NCBI GenBank assembly: GCA_963718745.1
Contig: OY970370.1
Location: 186,001 to 250,000 of the forward strand
DNA: 64,000 bases
Direction: 5' to 3'
Source of the DNA: Fermentibacter sp963718745 [NCBI: Candidatus Fermentibacterota bacterium]
GTDB lineage: Bacteria; Fermentibacterota; Fermentibacteria; Fermentibacterales
Every line of letters begins with the position of its first letter. Position 1 is the first letter of the stretch. Position numbers and translations under genes: made by a program. The notes under the pieces were generated by a model, which had not been told where the DNA came from, made no database searches, and worked only from the letters and a program-made list of their open reading frames with translations. Shown here piece by piece: positions 35,327 through 43,123 of the stretch.

Positions 35327-36289
35327 ATGAGGGACAGGTATCCCGAGCCGGGGGACATGACGGTCCGGAAGCTCGTGGAGCTTGTCGGACAGAAGCTTCT
35401 CCTCACTCCAACATCCGGTGAGACCGGTTTCTCGAGGCTCGTCGGGAGCCCGGACATCAACAGGCCCGGGCTGGCGCTGACTGGCTTCACCCACCGCTTC
35501 CTGCACGACAGGATCCAGATATTGGGCGAGACCGAGATCACATATCTCTCCTCGCTGGATCCCGAGGGCCGCAGGGCCGCGGTCAGGAACCTGTTCCAGT
35601 TCCCGGTCTACTGCTTCGTAGTCACGAAGGGTTTCGAACCCCCCGCCGAGATCGTGGATGAAGCATCACAGAGCGACTGTGCGGTCTTCAGGTCGCCCAG
35701 GGACACCACGCCTCTGATCCATGACCTCACCGGGTACCTGGCCGAAGTATACGCACCCCGTAAATGCGTACATGGCACCCTTGTGGACGTGTTCGGGGTC
35801 GGCCAGCTCGTTACGGGGCGGAGCGCCATAGGCAAGAGCGAGGCGGTCCTGGGCCTGGTCGAGCGCGGTCACAGGCTGATCGCTGACGATATCGTCAGGA
35901 TCAGGAGGACCGGCGAACAGCTGCTGGGAACGGGCGACGCGCTCATGGGAAGCCACATGGAGATCAGGGGGCTGGGCATGGTCAACATTCCCGCCCTCTA
36001 TGGGATACGTTCGGTGAAGGACCGGCACCAGGTCGACATGGAGGTCAGGCTCGTCGACTGGACCCAGAAGCCCGACTTCGACAGGACCGGTCTGGACCGG
36101 ACGACAACCACCTATCTCGGAGTGAGGATACCGCAGATCATCCTCCCGGTCCTGCCGGGAAGGAACATAGCGCTCCTGCTCGAAGTTGCTGCGATGAGCT
36201 TCCTGCTGGAGAGCCGGGGAGTAGACATCCCCGCTGAACTCGACCTGAAGCTCATCGAGAGGATGCGGGACGCGTCAGGCGGCGCATGA
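35327..36289 (+). CDS. hprK: HPr kinase/phosphorylase
   Basis: 320 residues, usual length. It phosphorylates and dephosphorylates Ser46 of HPr. Catalytic His149 is in CVHGTLVDVFG, the P-loop is GRSAIGKSE (164-172; canonical is GxSGxGKSE, so one Gly is Ala), ADDIV follows, and the family signature MEIRGLGMVNI is at 211-221. Starts one base after the hpf stop with GGAGGAG upstream. HPr with an intact Ser46 is encoded next, so the pair is coherent. Confidence 0.95.
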   Translation: MRDRYPEPGDMTVRKLVELVGQKLLLTPTSGETGFSRLVGSPDINRPGLALTGFTHRFLHDRIQILGETEITYLSSLDPEGRRAAVRNLFQFPVYCFVVTKGFEPPAEIVDEASQSDCAVFRSPRDTTPLIHDLTGYLAEVYAPRKCVHGTLVDVFGVGQLVTGRSAIGKSEAVLGLVERGHRLIADDIVRIRRTGEQLLGTGDALMGSHMEIRGLGMVNIPALYGIRSVKDRHQVDMEVRLVDWTQKPDFDRTGLDRTTTTYLGVRIPQIILPVLPGRNIALLLEVAAMSFLLESRGVDIPAELDLKLIERMRDASGGA

Positions 36290-36311
36290 CGCCGTAGATC
36301 GGGAGCAGAGC

Positions 36312-36578
36312 TTGTATCAGAAGACGGTCGTCGTACCGAACCGGCTGGGGGTGCATGCCCGGCCGGCAGCACTGATCGTGAAGAAGGCCGCGGTCTTCAG
36401 GAGCGAGATATCGATCTCGACCGGAGTCGAGGAGGTCAACGGCAAGAGCATCATGGGAGTCATGACGCTCGCGGCCGGACAGGGGACCGAGCTCCTGGTC
36501 TCGGCCGAGGGCGAGGACGAGATCCAGGCCGTGGACGACCTCTGCGCACTCGTGGCGGCCGGCTTCGGGGAGGACTGA
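36312..36578 (+). CDS. ptsH: Phosphocarrier protein HPr
   Basis: 88 residues with TTG start (GGGAG six bases upstream). His15 in RLGVHARPAAL accepts phosphate from enzyme I; Ser46 in NGKSIMGVMTL is the HprK site. Both are present, so this HPr can be regulated in the Gram-positive manner. It lies 22 bases after hprK and two bases before enzyme I. Confidence 0.95.
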   Translation: MYQKTVVVPNRLGVHARPAALIVKKAAVFRSEISISTGVEEVNGKSIMGVMTLAAGQGTELLVSAEGEDEIQAVDDLCALVAAGFGED

Positions 36579-36579
36579 A

Positions 36580-38343
36580 CTGGGACGGTCCTTCGAAGGT
36601 ACGCCTGCCTCTCCGGGCATAGCCATCGGTCCGGCTTTCCTCCTCGATGTCGAGGAGCTCCGGATCGCGAGGCGGGAGCTTGCCTCGGGAGAGGATGTGG
36701 AGAGCGAGCTGGCCCGGCTCGACGACGCCCTTGCATCGACGCGGAAGGAGCTCGCGGAGCTGGCCGAGGGGATGGGGGATCTCGTCGAGGGCCGCCAGGT
36801 CCTGGACGTGCATCTCATGCTCCTCGACGATCCGGTGATGCTCACCGATGTCCGCAGGAGGATAAGGGACGGCAGGGACAGCGCCGAGCACGCGCTGAGC
36901 CAGGTGATGCTCGATGTCATAGAACGCTTCAGGAAGATGGAGGATCCGTACACACGGGAGAGGGCTGCGGATGTCCGCGACGTCGGTCGCAGGATCCTGG
37001 CCAGGCTCCTCGGTTCGGAGCGCGAGGCGCTCGGCCGCGTCTCCAGGCCGGTCGTACTCGTCGCGCGCGAGCTGGATCCATCCGTCGCGGCCAGCCTCCG
37101 CCGCGATCAGGTGCTCGGTTTCGCAACCGACGAGGGTGGCAGCACCTCCCACACGGCCATCCTGGCCAGGAGCCTCGGAATCCCCGCGGTCGTAGCCCTC
37201 AGGGAAGCCGCGGAGGCGGTCCAGCCGGGAATGACGGTCATCGTGGACGGTATCCACGGCAGGGTCATCCTGGATCCCCAGGAAGACGAGATAACCTACT
37301 TCACGCAGCTGCAGAAGAACTACGCCGAGATGGAGGCGGCCATCGCGCTCAACGCGGAGGAGCCTTCGGTCACGGCCGACGGAGTCCCGATCGAGCTCGC
37401 AGGGAACATCGAGTTCTCCCAGGAGGCGGATCAGGTGAGGAAGTACGGTGGCAGGGGGATCGGCCTCTTCCGAACCGAATTCCTCCATCTCCTATCACCG
37501 GACGAGGACGACGAGGAAATGCAGTACAGGGCATACTCGCATGCTCTGAAGGAGATGAGCCCCGACCCTGTCGTAATCCGGACCCTCGACCTCGGCGGAG
37601 ACAAGTTCCCGGGAGCGCCCGAGCTGCACGAGAGGAACCCATTCCTCGGCTGGCGGGCGATAAGGATCTGCCTGGACAGGCCTGAGATACTCGAGAAGCA
37701 GCTCAGAGCGATACTCCGCGCCTCCGTCGAGGGGAAGGCCTGGCTGATGATCCCGATGGTGACGGAACTGGACCAGGTCCTGCGCACCAGGGACATGCTG
37801 GAGGACCTGAAACGCAGTCTCTCTGACAGTGGAGTGCCTTTCGATCCCTGCATCCCGCTGGGCATGATGGTGGAGACACCCGCCGCGGCGATCGGCATAG
37901 ACATCTTCCTGCCGCATGTCGACTTCGTCTCGATAGGCACCAACGACCTGACCCAGTACACCCTTGCGGTCGACAGGGGAAGCCCGTTCGTCGCCCACCT
38001 CTTCGATCCCCTTCATCCCGCAGTCCTGCGGCAGATCGACCACGTCGTGAGGAAGTGCCACGAGGCGGGGAAATGGGTGGGGGTTTGCGGCCAGCTCGCG
38101 GGCGAGCCGCTCGCCGTCCCGCTCCTGCTCGGCCTCGGAGTCGACGAACTGAGTGTCTCGATCTCTCTCATCCCGGATATCAAGAAGATGATAAGCCTGG
38201 TAGAGATGGAATCCGCCCGAGATCTGGCAGCCAGGGCGCTCGCGGCCGAATCCGCCCTGCAGGTCAGGCAGCTCGCCAGGAGCCACGTACAGGGAAGGTA
38301 TCCGAACATCCTCCTGAACGGCTCCTCAGGATCGGAGGATTGA
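36580..38343 (+). CDS. ptsI: PTS enzyme I (phosphoenolpyruvate-protein phosphotransferase), CTG start
   Basis: 587 residues; transfers phosphate from PEP to HPr. The N-terminal GTPASPGIAIGPAF, active-site GGSTSHTAILARSLGIPAVV (His191; E. coli His189), and the PEP-binding barrel with FRTEFL, GTNDLTQYTLAVDRG and GVCGQLAGEP are complete. The conserved N-terminus lies upstream of the first ATG/GTG/TTG (GTG 36697). CTG at 36580 is preceded by GGGGAGG with a six-base gap and gives the standard length and His position, so it is very probably the true start. There is no N-terminal GAF domain, so it is not PtsP. No EIIA, EIIB or EIIC is in the window. Confidence 0.94.
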   Translation: MGRSFEGTPASPGIAIGPAFLLDVEELRIARRELASGEDVESELARLDDALASTRKELAELAEGMGDLVEGRQVLDVHLMLLDDPVMLTDVRRRIRDGRDSAEHALSQVMLDVIERFRKMEDPYTRERAADVRDVGRRILARLLGSEREALGRVSRPVVLVARELDPSVAASLRRDQVLGFATDEGGSTSHTAILARSLGIPAVVALREAAEAVQPGMTVIVDGIHGRVILDPQEDEITYFTQLQKNYAEMEAAIALNAEEPSVTADGVPIELAGNIEFSQEADQVRKYGGRGIGLFRTEFLHLLSPDEDDEEMQYRAYSHALKEMSPDPVVIRTLDLGGDKFPGAPELHERNPFLGWRAIRICLDRPEILEKQLRAILRASVEGKAWLMIPMVTELDQVLRTRDMLEDLKRSLSDSGVPFDPCIPLGMMVETPAAAIGIDIFLPHVDFVSIGTNDLTQYTLAVDRGSPFVAHLFDPLHPAVLRQIDHVVRKCHEAGKWVGVCGQLAGEPLAVPLLLGLGVDELSVSISLIPDIKKMISLVEMESARDLAARALAAESALQVRQLARSHVQGRYPNILLNGSSGSED

Positions 38344-38347
38344 ACCG

Positions 38348-39325
38348 ATGCATGCCATAATCCCGGCAGCCGGCATGGGCACACGGCTCAGACCGGTCAC
38401 CCACACGATACCCAAGGCGCTGATACCCGTCGCCGGAAGGCCGGTCCTGGGCCACATCATCGACAGGCTCATACCGGCCGGCGTCGACAGGCTGACGCTT
38501 GTCGTAGGCCATCTGGGCGACTCGATCGTATCCTGGGTCAGGTCCGAGTTCCCCTTCAGGGTTGACTTCGTGCGTCAGGAGAGCATCGACGGCCTGGCGG
38601 CCGCCGTCTCCCTGGCGGCACCATACGTCGATGACGGCCCGACCATGGTGGTGCTCGGAGATACCGTCTTCGAGGCCGATCTCTCCGGGATATCCTGCGG
38701 GGGCTCCAACCGCCTGGCCGTCTGCCGGGTGGACGATCCCTCCCGTTTCGGAGTGGTAGTCGCCGAAAGCGGACGTGCCGTCCGCCTCGTGGAGAAGCCG
38801 GCCGAATTCGTGAGCGACCTCGCGATAGTAGGCATCTATTTCTTCAGGAGCGGGACGCGCCTGATGTCCGCCTGCAGCGGTCTCATAGGCGCAGGCATCA
38901 GGACGAGGGGGGAGTTCCAGCTGACGGACGCGATGCAGAGGATGCTCGACGAGGGAGAGGTCTTCGAGCTGTTCCAGGTCGATGACTGGCTGGACTGCGG
39001 CAAGCCGGATACCCTTCTGCAGACGAACCGCACGATGCTGGACAGGATGGCTCCGCAGACCGCCCCTCCGGGCATGGGATGCGTCGTGCTCGCCCCGTCG
39101 TTCATCGACCCGACCGCTGTCGTGACCGGGAGCGTCATCGGGCCGTACGCCTCCATCGGACCCGGCTGCCGGATCTCGCGATCCGTGGTGAGCGACTCGA
39201 TAGCATGCGGAGAAAACACGATAGAGGACTCCATACTCGCTTCCTCCGTCCTCGGATTCCGTGCGACAGCAAAGGGCAAGCCCCTGTCGATCTGCCTGGG
39301 TGACGACTCCACCATCCTCTCGTGA
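38348..39325 (+). CDS. Sugar-phosphate nucleotidyltransferase (NDP-sugar pyrophosphorylase)
   Basis: 325 residues. N-terminal IIPAAGMGTRLRPVTHTIPK and ALIPVAGRPVLGHIIDRL are the nucleotide and Mg-binding signature of the RmlA/GlmU-type fold, and VVLGDTVFE contains the metal Asp. Residues ~245-300 (AVVTGSVIGPYASIGPGCRI, SRSVVSDSIACGENT) form a short left-handed beta helix. It makes an activated sugar such as dTDP- or UDP-glucose for the glycan genes; specificity is not readable. The ATG at 38348 has GGAGG nine bases before it. The following GT4 genes support the role. Confidence 0.9.
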   Translation: MHAIIPAAGMGTRLRPVTHTIPKALIPVAGRPVLGHIIDRLIPAGVDRLTLVVGHLGDSIVSWVRSEFPFRVDFVRQESIDGLAAAVSLAAPYVDDGPTMVVLGDTVFEADLSGISCGGSNRLAVCRVDDPSRFGVVVAESGRAVRLVEKPAEFVSDLAIVGIYFFRSGTRLMSACSGLIGAGIRTRGEFQLTDAMQRMLDEGEVFELFQVDDWLDCGKPDTLLQTNRTMLDRMAPQTAPPGMGCVVLAPSFIDPTAVVTGSVIGPYASIGPGCRISRSVVSDSIACGENTIEDSILASSVLGFRATAKGKPLSICLGDDSTILS

Positions 39326-40379
39326 CGGCAGTGCCGTAATTTACGGCGCCGCTCTCGGTTCCCGGGGCGGAACCGGGGTCTACCTCGCCCGGCTGATATC
39401 AGGTCTCGATGAGACAGGCACGGACTGGGTGAAGGTCGCCATCGGCGGCAGGCTGCTCGGTCTGCGGGAAGCCCTCGCGTGCAGCCCGCGCGGCGGCCGC
39501 CACAAGGTCCTGGACGAATTCCTCCTGGCCCCGTCCCTGGCACGATCCCTGCCCGGATCGGTGGTGCATCTTCCCGCCTTCTCCGGGCGAGCACCAGCGT
39601 CGTCGCCAGTCGTCCTGACGCTCCACGATCTGGCCTTCCTGGCCGATCCATCATGGTTCCCGCCGGTCAGGCGCACCTACTACCGGCTCCACTTCCCGGC
39701 CGCCGCCCGCAGAGCCGACCTGGTGATGGCCGATTCCGAATTCACGGCGCATGAGGCGGAACGGCTGCTGGGAATACCCAGGGAACGTCTGAGAGTGGTG
39801 CCTCTGTCCTCCGGGAGGATGCACGGCGATGGCATGCAGGCCCGGAAGAGGTTCACCGGGGGAGGACCCTTCATCCTCAGCGTCTCCACGATCGAGCCCA
39901 GGAAGAACATCCCGGCCCTGCTCGAGGCGTGGAAGGGGATACGGCTATTGAGACCCGGGCTCTCTCTCCTGGTCGCAGGCCGATGGGGCTGGGGCCCCCG
40001 GAGTACGAGAACCGCTCTCGAATCCACCGAGGGTGTAGTCTGGACCGATTCACTCGGACATGAGGAACTGGCGGACGCCTATGCGGGCGCGGAGCTCCTG
40101 GTGTACCCATCCCTCTACGAAGGATTCGGGCTCCCTCCACTTGAGGCGGCGTACGCGGGAACTCCGAGCGTGCTGGGGCCGGCGGCAGCCCTCGAGGAGG
40201 TCTATCGCCCGAGTGGTGCGACCTTCTGCGATGGATCCCCCGGATCGATACGCGAAGCGGTTCTCGAAGCCCTGGAGAAGCCCCGTGATCCCGGGAGGCT
40301 CCGCGCCTTCGCTTCCGGGTACTCGGACGAGGCGATGGCCCGCAGAGTTCTGGCGGTCTACAGGGAGCTCGCGGGATGA
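39300..40379 (+). CDS. GT4-family glycosyltransferase (start uncertain)
   Basis: About 359 residues. Core motifs: GGTGVYLARLISGL near the N-terminus, FILSVSTIEPRKNIPALLEA, LLVAGRWGWGP, DSLGHEELADAYAGAEL and YPSLYEGFGLPPLEAAYAG (E-x7-E). Homologues start only a few residues before the first strand (AVIYGAALGS). No ATG, GTG or TTG lies right there: GTG 39300, inside the end of the previous gene, is the nearest conventional codon, and ATT at 39339 is the only alternative at the expected position. Neither has a clear ribosome site. The next GT4 gene overlaps by ATGA. Confidence 0.82.
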   Translation: MTTPPSSRDGSAVIYGAALGSRGGTGVYLARLISGLDETGTDWVKVAIGGRLLGLREALACSPRGGRHKVLDEFLLAPSLARSLPGSVVHLPAFSGRAPASSPVVLTLHDLAFLADPSWFPPVRRTYYRLHFPAAARRADLVMADSEFTAHEAERLLGIPRERLRVVPLSSGRMHGDGMQARKRFTGGGPFILSVSTIEPRKNIPALLEAWKGIRLLRPGLSLLVAGRWGWGPRSTRTALESTEGVVWTDSLGHEELADAYAGAELLVYPSLYEGFGLPPLEAAYAGTPSVLGPAAALEEVYRPSGATFCDGSPGSIREAVLEALEKPRDPGRLRAFASGYSDEAMARRVLAVYRELAG

Positions 40380-41470
40380 GGATCCTGCACGTCTACAAGG
40401 ACGTCTATCCGCCGGTGCACGGAGGGATCGAGCGCTACATCCATGATGTGACGACATACATGGCCGGCAGGGGCCACGAGTCGACCGTCCTGGTTTCGTC
40501 GAGGACTCCCGCTGTCGAGATCGCCCGGAGATCCTCGGAGGCGTGCGAGATAGTCGAGGCTCCGTGCCTCTTCCGGCTTCTGTCGAACCCCGTATGCCCG
40601 GGTCTCGCGGGGATCATGCGGAGCCTCCATGCCGAGAAGGATTTCGACCTCATCCATTTCCACCATCCTCTGCCGACGGCGGCGTTCGCCTGGATGGCCG
40701 CCCGCCTCGATGTCCCTCACATAGTCACATACCACAGCGATATCGTCAGGCAGGCGGCACTCGTCCCGCTCATAGAGCCGGTGCTCTGGCCGTTCCTGCG
40801 AAGCGCACGGGCCGTCATCGCCACCTCGCCTGCATACGTCGGATACTCCCGCTTCCTCAGAAGGCTCGGGAACGTCCGGATCGTACCCCTCGGCGTGGAC
40901 GTGTCCAGATTCAGCCCAGGTCCCTCCCGTGAGCCGCCGGGCTACTTCCTCTTCGTCGGGAGGTTCAGGAGATACAAGGGGATACCGGTCCTCCTCGAGG
41001 CATGGCGCTCCCTGCCCGGGACCAGGCTTGTCATGGTGGGCGGCGGCCCTCTCGAACCGGCCATAAGGAGCGCCTCGGCAAAACCAGGCATGGATCTGGA
41101 GCTGCCCGGAGACGTTCCGGACGACAGGCTAGTGGATCTCTACAGGGGTGCGACAGCGCTCATCCTGCCCTCCACGGAGCGCTCCGAAGCCTTCGGGATG
41201 GTCCAGATCGAGGCGATGGCGTGCGGTACTCCCGTCATAAGCACCGACATCAGGACGGGCGTCCCGTGGGTGAACGCAGGCGGAGTGAGCGGGCTCGTGA
41301 TCCCTCCCGGCGATCCCGGCGCCATCCTGGACGCCGTCCGGGCCATGGGCGACCGGGACCTTCGCGACGGGTTCTCGAAAGGTGCGCGCCTGCGCGTGAT
41401 GGAGCTCTTCAGGCTCGACGCGACGATGGCTGCGCTCGAGGAGATCTGCGTCGATGCAGCGGAATCCTGA
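40376..41470 (+). CDS. GT4-family glycosyltransferase
   Basis: 364 residues starting MRILHVYKDVYPPVHGGIER (ATGA overlap). It shows LIHFHHPLPTAAFAW, PHIVTYHSDIVRQ, YFLFVGRFRRYKGIPVLLEA, VMVGGGPLEPAI and PSTERSEAFGMVQIEAMACGTPV. This pattern is close to the PimB/mannosyl- and rhamnosyl-transferases. It follows the nucleotidyltransferase and another GT4 gene in one run, so it probably extends the same glycan. The last 17 bases overlap the next gene. Confidence 0.9.
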   Translation: MRILHVYKDVYPPVHGGIERYIHDVTTYMAGRGHESTVLVSSRTPAVEIARRSSEACEIVEAPCLFRLLSNPVCPGLAGIMRSLHAEKDFDLIHFHHPLPTAAFAWMAARLDVPHIVTYHSDIVRQAALVPLIEPVLWPFLRSARAVIATSPAYVGYSRFLRRLGNVRIVPLGVDVSRFSPGPSREPPGYFLFVGRFRRYKGIPVLLEAWRSLPGTRLVMVGGGPLEPAIRSASAKPGMDLELPGDVPDDRLVDLYRGATALILPSTERSEAFGMVQIEAMACGTPVISTDIRTGVPWVNAGGVSGLVIPPGDPGAILDAVRAMGDRDLRDGFSKGARLRVMELFRLDATMAALEEICVDAAES

Positions 41471-42002
41471 TCCCCGGGCGGACAGGCCCTCGGTCCTCCT
41501 CCTGATCCTCCTGGGAACCGCCCTCGGTTTCGCGGAGTCATTCCTCCCGCGCCCCATACCATTCTTGAAACCCGGATTCGCCAACACGGCCGGAGTCATC
41601 GCCGCAGCCACGCTGGGGCTCTCCGGAACGCTCAGGGTCAACGTGACCAGGGCTTTTGCGGTGGCTGTCGCCAGCGGGACAATCGCGACCCCGTCCTTCG
41701 TGCTCTCCCTGGCTGGAGCCGTCGCGGCATCGCTCGCCATGGGCTGTGCGGGCCGCACGGTTCCCCGGCTCTTCTCCGTGACGGCCCTCTCGGTCCTGGG
41801 AAGCGCCGCCAACATGGCAGCCCAGCTGGCGGCAGCCTCGTTCCTCATCCCGGATCTCCCGGTGCGCTCCCTCATCGCCCCCGCCGCCTTCTGGTCGCTC
41901 GCCTCCGGAGTCCTGGTCGGTGCGGTCACGGTCCCGCTCCTCCGTTCGGGTCTGCTGGTCAGGCGTGATTCCGGGCTTGTGCGGAAGCCGGAGCAAGGAT
42001 AG
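41454..42002 (+). CDS. Gx transporter family / heptaprenyl diphosphate synthase component I-like membrane protein
   Basis: 182 residues with five to six helices. The N-terminal LGFAESFLPRPIPFLKPGFA followed by NTAGVIAAATLGLSGTLRVN is the signature of the Hpre_diP_synt_I family, now also called Gx transporters and related to ECF S-components. Function is unproven; homologues often lie near genes for FMN, quinone or isoprenoid metabolism. It overlaps the upstream GT4 gene by 17 bases and is followed by two small membrane proteins (DUF4321, TatA). Confidence 0.82.
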   Translation: MQRNPDPRADRPSVLLLILLGTALGFAESFLPRPIPFLKPGFANTAGVIAAATLGLSGTLRVNVTRAFAVAVASGTIATPSFVLSLAGAVAASLAMGCAGRTVPRLFSVTALSVLGSAANMAAQLAAASFLIPDLPVRSLIAPAAFWSLASGVLVGAVTVPLLRSGLLVRRDSGLVRKPEQG

Positions 42003-42027
42003 ATTCGAGCTTGTTCGCGGAGGCAAT

Positions 42028-42300
42028 TTGCTAAACAAGAGACCGCCGGGCTTCTGGATCGTGATGTCCCTACTGGGGATGATAGCCGGTACCGCGTTCG
42101 GAGAGGCGGTAGCGGTCATACTCCCTGACTCGGCCACTACGCTCAGGTCGTTCTTCGCCGGAACCCTCGAGTTCTCCCTCGGCCCCTTCCGGCTCGACCT
42201 GGTCGTGATGAGGCTCGCACTGGAGGAGATAGGCTTCAGGGTCAATCTCATGAGTTTCATGGGCCTCATAATGGTCGGCGTGCTCTACAGGTGGTTCTGA
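42028..42300 (+). CDS. DUF4321-type small membrane protein
   Basis: 90 residues with two hydrophobic segments (WIVMSLLGMIAGTAFGEAV and VNLMSFMGLIMVGVLYRWF). The layout, an early G-x-x-x-G-E, a central SLGPFRLDLVVMRLAL and an ending near LYRWF, matches DUF4321, of unknown function. A TTG start at 42028 is chosen because GGAGG lies four bases before it. Other in-frame starts would overlap the previous gene. It sits between the Gx-type protein and TatA in many-gene runs of envelope proteins here. Confidence 0.7.
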   Translation: MLNKRPPGFWIVMSLLGMIAGTAFGEAVAVILPDSATTLRSFFAGTLEFSLGPFRLDLVVMRLALEEIGFRVNLMSFMGLIMVGVLYRWF

Positions 42301-42321
42301 TCCCCGCGGCGGGAGGTGGAC

Positions 42322-42519
42322 ATGTTTCGCCCCGGTCCGTTCGAGATAGTCCTGATAGTGGTCGCCCTTCTCCTCCTCTTCGGAGCGAGGAGGATCCCCG
42401 ACATCGCCAGGTCTCTCGGCCAGGCTCTCAGGGAGTTCAAGAAAGGCATCAGAGACGGCATGGATGACTCTTCCGGGCATCAGGGCGGCGACGGCAACCA
42501 CGGCGGAGGAGAAGGATAG
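42322..42519 (+). CDS. tatA: Twin-arginine translocase subunit TatA/E
   Basis: 65 residues: short N-terminal helix GPFEIVLIVVALLLLFGARR, the FGARRIPDIARSLGQALREF amphipathic helix, and an acidic, Gly-rich tail. TatA forms the pore through which folded Tat substrates pass with TatC. The ATG at 42322 follows GGGAGG by five bases. No tatC is in the window. It ends one base before the MglA gene. Confidence 0.93.
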   Translation: MFRPGPFEIVLIVVALLLLFGARRIPDIARSLGQALREFKKGIRDGMDDSSGHQGGDGNHGGGEG

Positions 42520-42520
42520 C

Positions 42521-43123
42521 TTGGCGACCGTCAGCTACAGTGCTCGCGAGATAGACTGCAAGATCGTCTACTGCGGCCCGGGCCTCTCCGGCAAGACGAC
42601 GAACGTCAAGGTGATACACGGGGAGGTACCCGCCGACAACAGGGGCAAGCTCATATCCCTGGCGGCCGGCAACGAGAGGACGCTCTTCTTCGACTTCCTT
42701 CCCCTGGACACCGGCGTGATCAACGGATTCAAAGTCAGACTCCATCTCTACAGCGTGCCGGGACAGGCGATGTATTCGGACAGCAGGCGCCTGATCCTGC
42801 AGGGGGTCGACGGGATCGTATTCGTCGCGGACTCCCAGAGCGACAGGATGGAAGCCAACATCGCCTCGCTCAGGGACCTGAGGGACAACCTCAAGAACCA
42901 GAAGCGGAAGGGTGTCAGCCTGGTCCTGCAGTGCAACAAGCGTGACCTGCCGGACATCGCGAGCGTCGAAGAGATCAGCGAGACCCTCGGGCTGACGCGC
43001 ATCCCGGTCGTCGAAGCGGTCGCTGCACGTGGCATCGGAGTGTTCGAGACCCTCCGCAAGGTCAGCAGGATGGTCATTACGAGGCTGCATAAACAGTTCG
43101 AGGCCACCGAGGGGACTGCCTGA
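42521..43123 (+). CDS. MglA-family small GTPase (first copy)
   Basis: 200 residues. P-loop CGPGLSGKTTN at 18-28, effector region RGKLISLAAGNERTLFFDFL, DxxG-like HLYSVPGQAMYSD in which the usual Gly-Gln is intact, and base recognition QCNKRDLP (NKxD). This is the Ras-like MglA group that sets polarity and drives gliding or pili in Myxococcus. TTG start with GAAGGA four bases before. The stop overlaps the start of a zinc-ribbon membrane protein (TGATG), a likely partner. No adjacent MglB/roadblock protein is seen. Confidence 0.9.
   Translation: MATVSYSAREIDCKIVYCGPGLSGKTTNVKVIHGEVPADNRGKLISLAAGNERTLFFDFLPLDTGVINGFKVRLHLYSVPGQAMYSDSRRLILQGVDGIVFVADSQSDRMEANIASLRDLRDNLKNQKRKGVSLVLQCNKRDLPDIASVEEISETLGLTRIPVVEAVAARGIGVFETLRKVSRMVITRLHKQFEATEGTA

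Noticed and set aside
36697-38343. GTG at 36697 as the start of enzyme I
   Set aside because: It would delete the conserved N-terminal segment GTPASPGIAIG.
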